In this document: one piece after another, positions 11,592 to 22,283 of the stretch | Position numbering within the stretch: position 1 is the first letter of the stretch | Layout: each line of letters begins with the position of its first letter | Origin: Aurelia coerulea | Taxonomy: Eukaryota; Cnidaria; Scyphozoa; Semaeostomeae; Ulmaridae | Direction: 5' to 3' | Assembly: GCA_039566865.1 (NCBI GenBank) | Contig: CM076954.1 | Location: 8,192,001 to 8,256,000 of the forward strand | Length of the DNA: 64,000 nucleotides | Made by a program: the position numbers and the translations under genes | Notes under the pieces: model-generated | Seen by the model: the letters and a program-made list of their open reading frames with translations, nothing else | Database searches by the model: none | What the model was told of the DNA's origin: nothing

Positions 11592-13190
11592 CAGAGGTGG
11601 AAAAAGTATCGGAACCTGGGAACGTAGTTCCCAGAAAATTTTTTGGGTTTAACTTTTCACAGAAAGTTTTCAAGAGAATATTGAGGCTTGAAAGAAATTC
11701 TCTAAAATTTGAAGTCATACTTTAAATCCTGGGAATAAATGGCTTTTATGAATATGATGTGCCAAGAAAATTGTATTTGATTGGAAAAATTTGCTTTTAT
11801 GTCAAGTATGTTTGTATGTTTTCCTACTACTGTTGGAAAAGTCCACAGAAAAAGTTTATTGACAATGGGTGAAATTTGATTTACAACACAGGCCTTGCCA
11901 GATGAACATGGCTTTCCTGCCTAAGAATCCTTAAGAATGTTTTAACTGCTTTAAAAATTCTATGTAGAAAATTTTATAATCTGGCAAAAGCACCAGAATG
12001 TTTACCCTAATGTGCTGAAATATTCAAAATTCTTAAGAATTCTTGTCATGTTAATGTGCACAACGCCTGTGCCACATTTTGGTGGTGCTGGAAATTACAT
12101 TGCAAAGATTTCTAGCCACCAAGACTGGGCCTATGGAGCATAAAATAGCACTTTATCTTTTATTTCTATTTACATCACATCCTCATTTTATTAAGTTGTT
12201 ACCAATTCAAAATATATCAATACTTTTGCTCATCCTTTCTTCAAAAATTCACAGTTGCCCTGACTCATGCCTTCATTTTGTTGAAAGTTTGTTGAGTAAT
12301 TACTGCATTGTTTTTGCATGTGCAGGAGAATACACATATTCTGCATAATTAGTTTTATTTTCCCAGAAACATTTTCAGGATATCTCAAATTCAGGGCTGC
12401 TTCAAAGGTGTTTTGTGCCTGGGAACAAATTTCTAATTGGAAGTTTGCCTGCTCATAGAAAACAGAGGCTATGTCTTTTTAGCTATTGTATCAAAGAAGT
12501 GCCAGGGCATGGCATCCCCGTGTGCCATAAGATGATGGAGCTCAAACTGCAACATAAGTTGAGTTGCTCTGCTCAGTTTCAGAACATCAATAAAGCAACC
12601 TTTTTGTATTTTGTAAGCTGTCCAAATAAGAAATCAGACCAGCACCTCATGAGATTTATTGAAATTTAATCCAAATCAAGCCAGCTCCAAGTTGTTGAAT
12701 AGACTTGATGATGACGATGATGTGCTTTAAAACTTCTTCATGCATGTTGACTTGGGCCTAGGCCTAAGTGACTGTTTGTTAGCTGATAAGTGCATCATCA
12801 CATCAATCAGAGCAGTGCTTGTTTTGACCTTGATATGAGACATACTACCTCAGTTCATTGGATCAAAGAGCAAAGGACGTTCTTCTTACATTCTTTGTGG
12901 CAGTTGCAACGTCAAATATAGGTCTTCTAAAAAATATTTGATTTGATTCCAAAATTTAATGATCGCCATTTGAAACCGAAAGTGAGACTTTTGGCGCGAT
13001 TTTTCTCCATTGAAATCGAGGCCACAAAGCAACAGACTATTTTGATTTGATTTGTTAACGGTTAATACTACAGTAAATAACATAGAGGTACACACAAAGA
13101 GTTGATACTTATGCCACCTGCAAAATTTTGCAGAAATTTTTCAGCTATAAACCTAGGTCCCCAGAAAGGAAAAAAATTTTTCCACCTCTG
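11592..13190 (+). mobile_element. Non-autonomous hAT-like element, copy 1 (1,599 bp)
   Basis: It starts CAGAGGTGGAAAA and ends TTTTCCACCTCTG, short inverted termini typical of hAT elements. A second copy of identical length lies inverted at 31942-33540 and differs at only a few positions. Short frames inside (12079-12348 and 12415-12669) are conserved between the copies because the DNA is young; they do not resemble a transposase. Unlike copy 2, the flanking octamers (CAGGTAGT and CTTTCAGT) do not match, so this copy may have lost its original flank. Confidence 0.85.
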
Positions 13191-13386
13191 CTTTCAGTAT
13201 TGCTCCAAATTGTTAGTTCCTTCTAGAAAATACGTGTACAATACTTTTTGTCGTTGATCTTGGCCATAATCACTCTTTCATAAAGCGTATGAGATTTTTA
13301 GAAGCTAAAAGCTCTTTGGGGACTTTTTTAGAATTCTTCTTTAGAAGAACGTGATTTTTTAACGCACGAGATTTTAAAAGACCCAT

Positions 13387-16083
13387 TTAATCCCAGGACA
13401 AGAAATAATGCGAGAAATGATTTGATATTATGACTATAACATCCAAACTAGGCCTTTTCTATGCAAAAAAACCAACTTTTTTAGGTTTCAGCAACGGTTT
13501 TCAAAATGACAGTGATGTTCCCAGTGGGAACAATGAGAAGTTACATAAAATATTCCAAAAGTAAAAACGGTCTATTTCTACGAAAGGACTGAGCAATTAA
13601 TTAGCTCACAAGTCATTGTTTCTACCAAGGATTTCTTCAGGTGTGAACTCCATTGAAACAAACTGCATTTTGGTGCAAGAAAACATCAAACAGGGAGCCC
13701 TTCATTCTTGTATTTTTCTTGCAAAAAGAACAGCGGCCTTGTTTTTCAGCTGGCTCAGGAATATGGTCTTCAGTGAGACGTCGTGGCAGTACACTGGCTC
13801 TACGTCTTCCAGGGCGAGAGGGGGTGTAAAGTGTGGTTTCTGATACAGCCATTTGTACCACTGATATGAGAAACTCCAGTTGACTTATTTTGTTGTGACC
13901 AAGGGCAACAAATGCTCTAAAAGCGGCAACTTGCAAAAGGTGGAGGCAATTGATCAATGGCATCCAGTACCATTTCTTTCCACCAATACAGGGCCTCAGG
14001 TTTGCCAGATAGCCATCAAGCACATCAACGCCTCCCATGTGACCATTGTAGTTGCAAATCATTGCAGGCTGGGGGACATGAATTTTCTCTTTCTGCCCTT
14101 TCACTCTACGGAGGACATCCTTTGCAGGCTCTGAAGACATGTAGTTTGAGGCAATTGTTACAACCTTGTTGTCATGGTATCGAGATACACATAAATATTT
14201 TGTGCTAACTGTTTCAAAGGTGCCGCGGTTAGTTTTTCCATTGCCTTAATATCAGTCAGTCGGCAGTTTTGAAGGCGATTGTTTCTTATTGTCCCGGTGG
14301 CCTCGATATTCCTTTCTCTCAAGCTTTCTAGCAGGGGTAATGAGCAGAACAAGTTGTCGAAATAGAGAAAGTGCTTTTCTGGGTGATCAATGCATTGGAC
14401 AAGGCCATTGACAACTTTAGTGCCCGATGGTGTGCCATCAGTTGTTTTCGATTTTCCCTGATATGGCTCGAAATGAAAGGGGAAGCCATCATCTCCTGCT
14501 AAAACCCAGAATTGAAACCCAAAACGGATGGGTTTTTCACGGTGGTACATCTTACAACTGTGATGGCCTTAGTAAGGGATAATCTGCTCATCTATAGAAA
14601 GGTTACTGCGGAAGATGCCAAACACTTTCAATTTTTCATTGACCATTTCTACCAGTGGTCGGAGCTTTGTCCACTTGTCTGTGATATCGAATTGGTTGTT
14701 GTCACAAACGTGGATGTAGTGTTTGACCAATTCAAATTTGCTTCTTGGCATCAATTTGGATATCAAAGGGCAGGCTACATCTTCTTCTTTTGACCAGTAC
14801 AGGCGGTAAGAAGGTCGCTCGTTATAGGAGGTAATTGTGATCATAATTAGGAACTTCAAGAGATCTTCCTTCTGAAAATCAAATTCATGATCATTGTGGA
14901 CCTCCCTAGCATACTTCAAAGTATGGCCAATGATCAGCTCTTCAACTTGTTGGTCGAAGAACAACTTAAATATTTGAAGTGGTGACTTCATTGCGAATTC
15001 AGGATGCTGATCTTGAAGGCTAGAAATTACAGGGCTTCTTCCATTTCGGTGAATAGTGTATCCGATAAACCCCACTTTCGTTTTGGCCAATTATTCCTTT
15101 CTTTGGGCTCATTTCTGGCTTTATCTTTTGGATAATTATCTGCTCCTTTTCTGCTGCAGCTTTTTCGTCACTTTTATTTGATCTTCCCTTGTTTGAAGGT
15201 CTCTTTGTTGCAACATGTTTTTCTTGTTGTTTCTGAGCTTTCGAGTCTGCTTTCACTTCTAATTTCCCATTGACATCAAGTGGTAGTGCAGGCTGGTTCC
15301 CATAAATCTCAACTTCTTCATCGGTAACTTCTCCAGGATCCGGTGGAATGATGACTATAGTATCCACTTCTTCCTCATAATCGCTTTCCATTACAGCAGC
15401 TAATGCTTCGTCTAGTGTTAGGAAGGCTTTCCCACATGTTTCCAGATTTTTCCAGAGGGCAATGGTGTATAAATCTACTGCCTTGCTAAATGGTACTTCA
15501 ATAGATTTTATCTAATTTGTTTGCATTGCTAAAGTTATGAAACACAAGAAATGTAGCATTAACAATATGTTTTCGAAACCTATTTGTTAGTGAAACCTTT
15601 ACAGTGTTGCCCTAAACTTACACAAACCTAGGAACTCAACAATAGGAATATAGCTGGAAACCTAAAAATGTCAAATAGCAATAATATGACTTGACTTCTG
15701 CCCAATGTTCCCAAAGGGAACAATGTGATACAAAGCTCGATCGATTCACGAAAAGTTGTGATAAGTAAAGTAATACTATTTACATCTAGAAGTAAATATA
15801 GGTTGTTTTATTGGTAAAACAATTTAGGTTTTGTTTAGGGGGAATATGAACATAGAAGACGGGGGTAAAACCATCCTTTGAGCAAAAATCGAAATTTTTC
15901 TGTTTCTAACTAGTGACAAAAAGCTGAAAATCATTTGTTGACCGAAAAAAATATTATTATTAATGTATTGCAGGCTAGTTGATGTGTCTATCCTTTTAAA
16001 AGGGCATAAAATCCTGAAAGCTGAGAGCCAAGGATATTTTGCCATTGTGTTCCCAATGGGAACAGTGGGAGAAAATGGGTTAA
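13387..16083 (-). mobile_element. Decayed piggyBac-like element
   Basis: A piggyBac-type transposase pseudogene lies inside. The right limit is proposed at TTAA 16080-16083, where the inward sequence reads CCCATTTTCTCCCACTG. The left limit at TTAA 13387-13390, followed by TCCCAGGAC, is less certain. The palindrome-like word TGTTCCC-N3/4-GGGAAC occurs near both ends (13517, 16049) and once inside (15705), perhaps as a subterminal protein-binding repeat. TTAA targeting is characteristic of piggyBac. Confidence 0.55.
13637..15391 (-). pseudogene. piggyBac transposase-derived pseudogene (DDE_Tnp_1_7 type)
   Basis: Four consecutive minus-strand frames make one piggyBac-like transposase. An acidic N-terminus (15391-15020) is followed by the core, with SKFELVKHYIHVCDN and SIDEQIIPY (first catalytic D) to 14569, FDNLFCSLPLLESL (second D) in 14550-14158, and NGHMGGVDVLDGY (third D) in 14140-13637. 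A short cysteine-rich tail begins CSFCKK. Three lesions break it: a frameshift near 15085, an in-frame TAA at 14569-14571 in the conserved segment after IIPY, and a one-base frameshift near 14185. The catalytic residues survive but no full-length protein can be made. It sits between candidate TTAA ends, so it is the element's own gene and not a domesticated host gene. Confidence 0.9.
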
Positions 16084-16195
16084 AGGACCAGTCCGGGGTT
16101 GGTATGGTTGATGATAAAATACAAGATAATACTGCAAGAAATGATGTATGACACTTTTTCCCACTATTTTTCGCTTTCTCCTTGTGAAATTACGT

Positions 16196-16434
16196 ATTCA
16201 AATAAGCAATTTTAGCGAAGTGACGTCATATCGTGCAAACGAAAACGAGGCTGTGCGATTGTTTTTTTCGCCCCTTTATCGTAGCAAGACTCCTTATCGT
16301 GTTCTCATGCCATTTTCAATGCATGATTACACGACGAAGAGGCTAGCAGCGATTAAGAGGCGAAAACAATCGCACAGCCTCGTTTTTGTTTGCGCGATAT
16401 GACGTCACTTCGCCCAAATTGCTTATTTGGGTCA
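16196..16434. mobile_element. Foldback MITE with TGACGTCA in both arms
   Basis: The arm CAAATAAGCAATTTTAGCGA at 16196 continues for about 85 bases and returns inverted at about 16350-16434. Each arm carries the palindrome TGACGTCA (16221-16228 and 16400-16407), which is the consensus cAMP-response element. No target duplication is evident. The element is non-coding. Confidence 0.75.
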
Positions 16435-17628
16435 TCAGATGCAAGCTGGTAGATGAAAATTGAAAATGAAACTGAACGGTATACAGATAGATATTAATTT
16501 GGCCTTTTTTATTTGGACTCATTAAACACCAGCGTATTCTAGAGCCCTCAAAGTTTGATAAGTATAACAACATGTAAGTGTTTATTTGCTGATACACAGC
16601 GAACTTATGATTTTGTCATCTCGTTATCTTTGGCCATCAAGGAAACTTGTTGGCTCTAACTGTAACATTAGTCTGTTTTCAACTGAAAAAACATGTTTGA
16701 GCACGAGGCTTAATGGTGTTTAAGTGGATGATTTGAAGTCAAGAAGGCTTAATATTAGACCATATTGCTTCCATACCACTGTGTCAATGTGAAGTTTCAT
16801 TTTCACCTTTTGTTTTACAGGCCCAAGAAAGACCTGATGAAATATTTGACTTGACAAATTGTGGACTGTCAACTGTAAGTTGAAAAGTTTTTGAATAACA
16901 ATCAACACAGGGTTTTCCCAAAAAGGCTGTGCCCAATTTGTGTGCAATTTGTGCTGTGGATCTGTACGTTTGACAAGGTGTCTAAAGAGAGAAGAATCCC
17001 TGTTTGAAAGCCACTGCTACCTGGATACCATGGCAATCATATTGGCAACTATGTTATTTATCAATGGAAACATTCAAATTCATTTTAAGATTTCGGCCAC
17101 TCCTTTCCGAAATTATGAGGGACCTTCAAATGGACAAAGAACAGCCTCATCCACATCAGCCACACAAATGGGACACATTTATTTTGGGACACTCTGCATG
17201 ATGAGTCATGTTCACTTTTTTCTAAAGACTAAAATTGAAATTGCAGCCTATAAGGAGGAGAATTATTAGACTGATTACACGAGTCTCAGTTTTCCGCATT
17301 GAGTTGGATGATGTTATGGCTTCAAACTGAGACTCATGACAATGCAGCTTCAGAACGCAGACTAATTTAGGCCATCTCCGCCGCGTTTACGGCGGGACCA
17401 ATCAGATCGCAACTTTCTTAATGAGGTCACATCGCATGCCCCTTCCTAGCGTTTGATCGATTAATTAGATCAAAGCTCGACTTTTCGAAACGAAATGATG
17501 CTCGAAACGACGTTCGAAGCAACGTTCATTTCATTACATTACATTTCATTTACAATATTCAATAAATTTTACCTACACTATAAAAACCATAAAGCTAAAA
17601 ACCTATTTACAATAATGATATGATTGTT
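16435..17628. other. Stretch without recognised gene
   Basis: Short frames at 16720-16947 (minus) and 16940-17269 (plus) are unrecognised. The segment about 17264-17330 matches, inverted, the sequence at about 34820-34875 (word AACTGAGACTC), so it belongs to a dispersed repeat. Confidence 0.45.
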
Positions 17629-17662
17629 ATTAATTATTGTTATTATTATTATTATTATTAAA
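17629..17662. repeat. (ATT)n microsatellite
   Basis: Eleven or so ATT units. The A+T-rich stretch before it (17530-17625) resembles a LINE 3' tail. Confidence 0.85.
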
Positions 17663-17733
17663 TTAAACTAAAGGCACCATAAAAAAACAACAGAAAATAA
17701 AATGTATAAAAACACACTGTTATTTGTCAAGAC

Positions 17734-17756
17734 GTTTCGATTAAAATCTTCATCAG
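17734..17756 (-). ncRNA. Hammerhead-like core (candidate)
   Basis: On the minus strand the sequence reads CTGATGA, then AGATTTTAATC, then GAAAC. This fits the conserved CUGANGA and GAAA boxes with a minimal GATT/AATC stem II. The same word recurs at 39152-39196, where it is doubled, and as a variant at 39537-39560. Stem III and the cleavage site are not convincing, so ribozyme function is unproven. Confidence 0.35.
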
Positions 17757-17799
17757 TAGATTGATCTGGTCTGATCTGGTAGATTAATAATAATAATGC

Positions 17800-18449
17800 T
17801 GATGATAATAATTACAAACCCACTCTCGCAGTTTATCAGAATTCGAAGAATTTGCAGTCTTGTTGGTGATTACCGAAAGCATGCATCGGACTTTATAAAC
17901 TCTTATGTAAACAGAGGATGTTCAAAAATTAAACTCATTCTGATAGCCAGTGACGTAGAAAAGAAATACCGTCAAAACCGTCAAGACCTCTTGACTTTCA
18001 AGAAACCGAATGTTTGTGATGACAACAACAGGGTACCTCTAGTTATCAACTGGCACACAAGATTTAAAGGACTAGCTTCCATCCTACACAGAAACTATCA
18101 AACAATGCTTGAAGATCACCCTAAACTCACTAAAATCTTTCCAGAACCACCAATTGTATCTTACCGCTGCAATCCAAACCTTCGTTCACTCCTAGTTTCC
18201 TGTCAGCCAAAGGTCATCAGGACCGAGTGTGAGATGCACTCAGAAGAATTCAAAGAAACGCGGCCGCCCATGTAAATTATGCGACCACATGGGGCAAACT
18301 GATCTGGTAGAAAATATAAATGCAAAGAAGAAACACAAAATTTCAGGAGGATCTTGTTCATCGAAAAACATTATTTATGCAGCCGAATGCACTAAGCATA
18401 ATTTACTTTATGTTGGGTACACCTCTACAACGTTGAGCCAACGCTTTAA
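17800..18449 (+). pseudogene. Penelope-like element: RT C-terminus, linker and start of GIY-YIG domain
   Basis: The plus-strand frame from about 17820 begins SQFIRIRRICS, the C-terminal reverse transcriptase motif of Penelope-like elements. It runs through the linker (VPLVINWH, FPEPPIVSYR, NLRSLLV). A frameshift near 18250 leads to the cysteine-containing CKLCDHMGQT region and the GIY-YIG start NIIYAAEC, LLYVGYTSTTLSQRF. Reading stops at 18449, where the Kolobok element begins. The next codons are found at 29852, in the same frame. The catalytic part of the reverse transcriptase is missing, so this is a 5'-truncated copy. Its GIY-YIG half would nick DNA during retrotransposition in an intact element. 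Confidence 0.88.
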
Positions 18450-18733
18450 AGCTCCAATGCAACGAAATTTTTGATATTAAATGTTTGTGCCAAACGTAAG
18501 GTTCAAACCCTGACCTATCAGATGGTATATTTTTTTCTGCAATTCTCCGTCTGCATCATCGGCATTTGCGCATGCAAAGTCGGCAGCTCTTGGCGACAAA
18601 CGGCTTTTCGGAGTCTGGGCACTAATAACGTCGAACGGTTTGCAAAGTGCAGAGCAACATACAACAACTTAGGCTCAGACAGAAGATTCAACTCGTTGTC
18701 GTAGTGTGTATCGAAGAAAGAGTCGTCGAAAAG

Positions 18734-20454
18734 ATGTCAGAAAACGGACAAGATACATCGGCATCTGATTCAAGCCATGAATCATCAGATATGGAAGATA
18801 TCGGGGAAATATTACCGATATTAGACCTATATGACGGTGAGCCATTGGCTTCCTCCTCTGATGAGGAAGGTGGTGCTGATGCTCGTCACGAAAATCACGA
18901 GGCCGACGAGGATGGAATCCCCTACGCAACATTAGAGGCGAGATTCAGGGGAATAGCAGCTGTTGAGTCATGGTAAGCGCTTGTTTAGATATAATTTGCC
19001 ACATATAACCTTTAAGCCTTGGGCCTAACTGTAGTGTTTTGCAACAAAACAAGCTCGCTTGTAACAAGGTTTGCAAGTTTACATACAACAGGCCCACGTG
19101 GGCCTAAGCCAAGTTGGATGGAGGCGGAGGTCAACATGTTGGATTTGAGCAACCTGTAATCCTTTTATACGTGATATATGGATGCAATATCTTTACATGT
19201 AAACTACAATGGCATGTGTTGAATTCGGTTGTCCTCTTTATAGTTTAACAGCCTTGCTGTCACAAACCAGACAAACTTAAAAATGGTTGCACCATTTTTA
19301 AAAGACAGGACTGGTAAATCGTACAGAAGAAGAGGAAATCAAACTGAAAATGAGTAGGTCAAACTTTCAATATTGTTCTTGCTGTGGCAAAAATTCTATG
19401 AATTTCTTCTGGCAGTAGAATCAAGGCAAAATCCAAGTTTTGCTAGCAATCTGAGGTTTACTCCCCTTGAAATTGAGCCATAAGGGAACTCTCTATTGGT
19501 AGGTGAAGTGGGGTTATACACAGCTGTTTTTGAAAAAAAAACCAAAGTATACCAAACTTAGAACTCAGCATAGAACTCACCTTGCCAAATTTTCTCAAAA
19601 GCAACCCCAACAATAGACCATTTACACACAAAATAAGGTACCAAAATGTACACCAGACAACATCTGTTGCCAGAACCTAAGGTGTCAAGCCATCCATCCT
19701 CACCTGCCAATAGGTAGTCTCCCATGGGAAATGGTGCGAAAACATTTGGCAAAGACAATTACTTTAGGTAAATTTTGATCAACTGAACATATATAAATGT
19801 TTGAAAAATTGTTCAATTTCCACATAATTCTAAGGTAACTGTATAAGAATCTAATAGACCAGGGGGGTACATAACATGTTCAGGGTATGGGTATGTGCCA
19901 CCCATCTGGGGCGGGGGGTTGTGCCAAAGTTCTCTAAATGAGGGTCCTTTTTTCTGCAGATTTTCCATAAACATGGGTGGGGTTTCACTGAAGTTAGCAA
20001 AAAATAATTAAAATAGGCAGTTTTCTGCTAAAATTCTTCATAAAAGTGGTTACCAAGGCAGGTTTCAGTAGCTAGAAGAGGGTACCTTTCTGAAAACAGG
20101 GCGGCAGTCCATCCACAAGTCATGTACCCCCTCCCCCCCCCGGGAATTAGACACAGAGTTGACAAAGTGAAGACTATTTATAGCAGCATGTATACTTTAT
20201 TTTTGTATCTGATGTTATTGTTTGTCATAGTTCAAGGCTTCATGATGCAAATACTAAGAACTAAAAGCCACTCACTTGTTGTTCAATACAGGTTCATCAG
20301 AGCAGTAAGTTACAGATGGTTAATACGATGGATCTTTGGGTATTTAGGATGGAACAAAACAGGACCACTGCCGGCTTGTATCTATAACAACATTAGAAGT
20401 AGGTTTCCAAGTGCAGCTTCAAAAGGATATGCTACAAGTGAGGAAAGGGAGTGA
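18734..20454 (+). CDS. Kolobok second gene, P2X7 C-terminal-like domain protein (multi-exon, middle unresolved)
   Basis: Exon 1 starts at ATG 18734 and ends at 18972 with donor TG|GTAAGC. It encodes an acidic serine-rich leader ending in EARFRGIAAVESW. The last exon begins after an acceptor near 20231 or 20291 and ends at TGA 20452-20454. Its peptide includes SYRWLIRWIFGYLG and LPACIYNNIRSRFPS. These two pieces recall the proteins annotated as P2X purinoceptor 7-like, whose zinc-binding C-terminal domain usually carries a WCxCGxC segment followed by AYRxFxRWxWGYLG and PSCVVxxIRxxFP. The cysteine-rich middle should lie at 18973-20230, but I could not place those exons, so intactness is unknown. 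It is not a P2X channel: no transmembrane region is seen. The role in transposition is unknown. Confidence 0.6.
19862..20130. repeat. Dispersed GGGTATGGGTA repeat, copy 1
   Basis: The segment around GGGTATGGGTATGTGCCACCC is related to sequence at about 28190-28420. Both copies lie inside the Kolobok element, and a looser relative lies at 62310-62650. They appear to be a dispersed non-coding repeat. Confidence 0.5.
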
Positions 20455-20887
20455 AACACTTTTGATGTTGTACATACAGTAAGGCTACACACGTAAGACA
20501 AGGCCACACACGTAAGACACCAGCTGAAAGAAACTTTTAGGCTACTGAAAAACTATTAGTCCCCCTACTTACAAGAACCTCTTGAGGCTGATATCCAAAA
20601 TAAAGTTTCTTGTATTTTGATAAACGCTAAGTCTTAGGTCTGATGGTTTTGGGGGGTATTCCACTTCACGCAGGGCTCATGAGAAATTGCCACAGAGTTG
20701 TCTTAAATTTAACAGATTTATACCAATATCAAAATTTACTGTATGTACTCTTGACAATGATTGAAAACACACACATGGCTAATATATCTATGCATAACCC
20801 CTTTCGGTTCTTACCAATTTTTCCAGGACATTCCAGAAAATAAATTAGAAGCTTAAATAACTTTCTATAAATAGCTTAACAAGCTTC

Positions 20888-21705
20888 GCGTACAATTCAG
20901 CGATCTGAATGCACACAAATTTCATCATAATTTTGAGTGTCTTAGGCCTATATGTAATTGTGGTACAGCTAACGAGGACAACAAGCATTATCTCCTGCAC
21001 TGCCCCCGCTTTAATCAACTGCGAATGGATCTCTTTGGCACTGTCACAGAAGTGTCGGGTATTGATATCGCAAACCTGGATTCAAAAACCTTGTGCAACT
21101 TGCTTCTTTACGGCAGTTCTAATATGAATATTATTGACAACAGGATAATTATTGAAGCAACAATTGAATACATTGGAAAAAACAAACAGGCTGAATTGAC
21201 CGTGGGTGCTGGAGTGCTGTTTGGGCGAGGGGGTGAGGTTTTTTTCGTCCTTTCCCTTGGGGGGCACGTTGGTATCCGTGGATCAATATGAAATCAATTT
21301 GAAATAACGCAATGATCTAGCAGCTCTCCCTCCTTTCTTCCAGACAGTTCAGCACCAAACCACCCAAATTTTCCCATAGTGCTTGACTTCCCTCGTCATT
21401 GTACCGTCCAGTAGCTATGTCATGGTACAGGGATGATAGAAGTCTACAATATAAAAGATTAGACCCATAGCATGGTTTGGTGTGGAACTGCCAGTCTCCT
21501 TATTGGTGTGTTGTTTTCTTGTTTTGTTTTGTCCCTCGTATTGCTGTATTATTATTATCTTTTTTTATATCTTGAAGTTATTTGCAAATTGTAAGTACCG
21601 TTCTTGGTGTAGGCCAGATGACCTTGTGTCTTCTTACACCAAGATCGGTACAGTAGTAATGTTTCTAGTTTAGTTTTAATTTATTATGAATAGAAAAAAA
21701 AAAAA
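20888..21705 (+). pseudogene. LINE 3' fragment (CR1/Jockey-like C-terminus plus tail)
   Basis: The plus frame from about 20895 reads DLNAHKFHHNFECLRPIC, then the cysteine-histidine module CNCGTANEDNKHYLLHC, then DSKTLCNLLLYGSSNMN and IIIEATIEYIGK. This is the characteristic C-terminus of a group of metazoan LINEs downstream of the reverse transcriptase. The rest of the element is absent (5' truncation). A 3' untranslated region with GGCCAGATGACCTTGTGTCT ends in an A-run near 21700. It is a dead insertion within Kolobok. Confidence 0.75.
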
Positions 21706-22132
21706 TAACTTTCAGCCTAACAGAATAAAAAGTACAGTATCATAGATACATAGGTGTGTCATCAAAGTGGTTTCTTAAATGCGGGGCCTTACTGTATTAA
21801 TCCTATCACATACCGGTTGAGAAAAAAATCCCCTTTTGAATAATGGTTTGCAGTTGTAATATACATCTTGTCTATCAGCTGTTTTAGTACATGTCAATGT
21901 AAATCCTACATTCAAAGTCTCTTGTCTCACATGTAAGATGTCAGGCAAGAACAAACACAATTAAAGTATCTATGGGTAGGCAATTTTGCATTATATCAAA
22001 TCTCACCTAACATCTAATGTTAGACTAAGACTAACTTTGGTATCTACAGTGAAGGTCATCTCATTCATACTTTTGAATTTCTCAAAATAAAATCATATGA
22101 TGCAAAACCTGAATAGACAATTACTGTACACT

Positions 22133-22263
22133 AAAGGTGGTGGCGAGGAACTTTTTACTAAGATGCATTGCGTTCAAATTACGAATCTTTAACAACTCTA
22201 TAGGAATTCAATTAAAGGAGCGCAATGCATCTTGGTAAAAGTTCCTCACCGTCATCTTTAGCA
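22133..22263. mobile_element. Small MITE inside Kolobok
   Basis: TAAAGGTGGTGGCGAGGAAC at the left end, continuing to GATGCATTGCG, returns inverted at 22225-22263. Total length is about 130 bases. The duplication is ambiguous. It lies just beyond the transposase stop codon. Confidence 0.65.
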
Positions 22264-22283
22264 TAATCGTCTGTTGAAGAAAA

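Noticed and set aside
12079..12669. Conserved short frames in both hAT copies
   Set aside because: Conservation is explained by the young age of the DNA copies; no transposase motif.
13637..15391. Domesticated piggyBac host gene
   Set aside because: Two frameshifts and a stop, and it lies between candidate TTAA ends.
18973..20230. Cysteine-rich middle exon of the second Kolobok gene, for example near 19378
   Set aside because: A CSCCGK-like translation exists but lacks credible splice sites and a clear family match.
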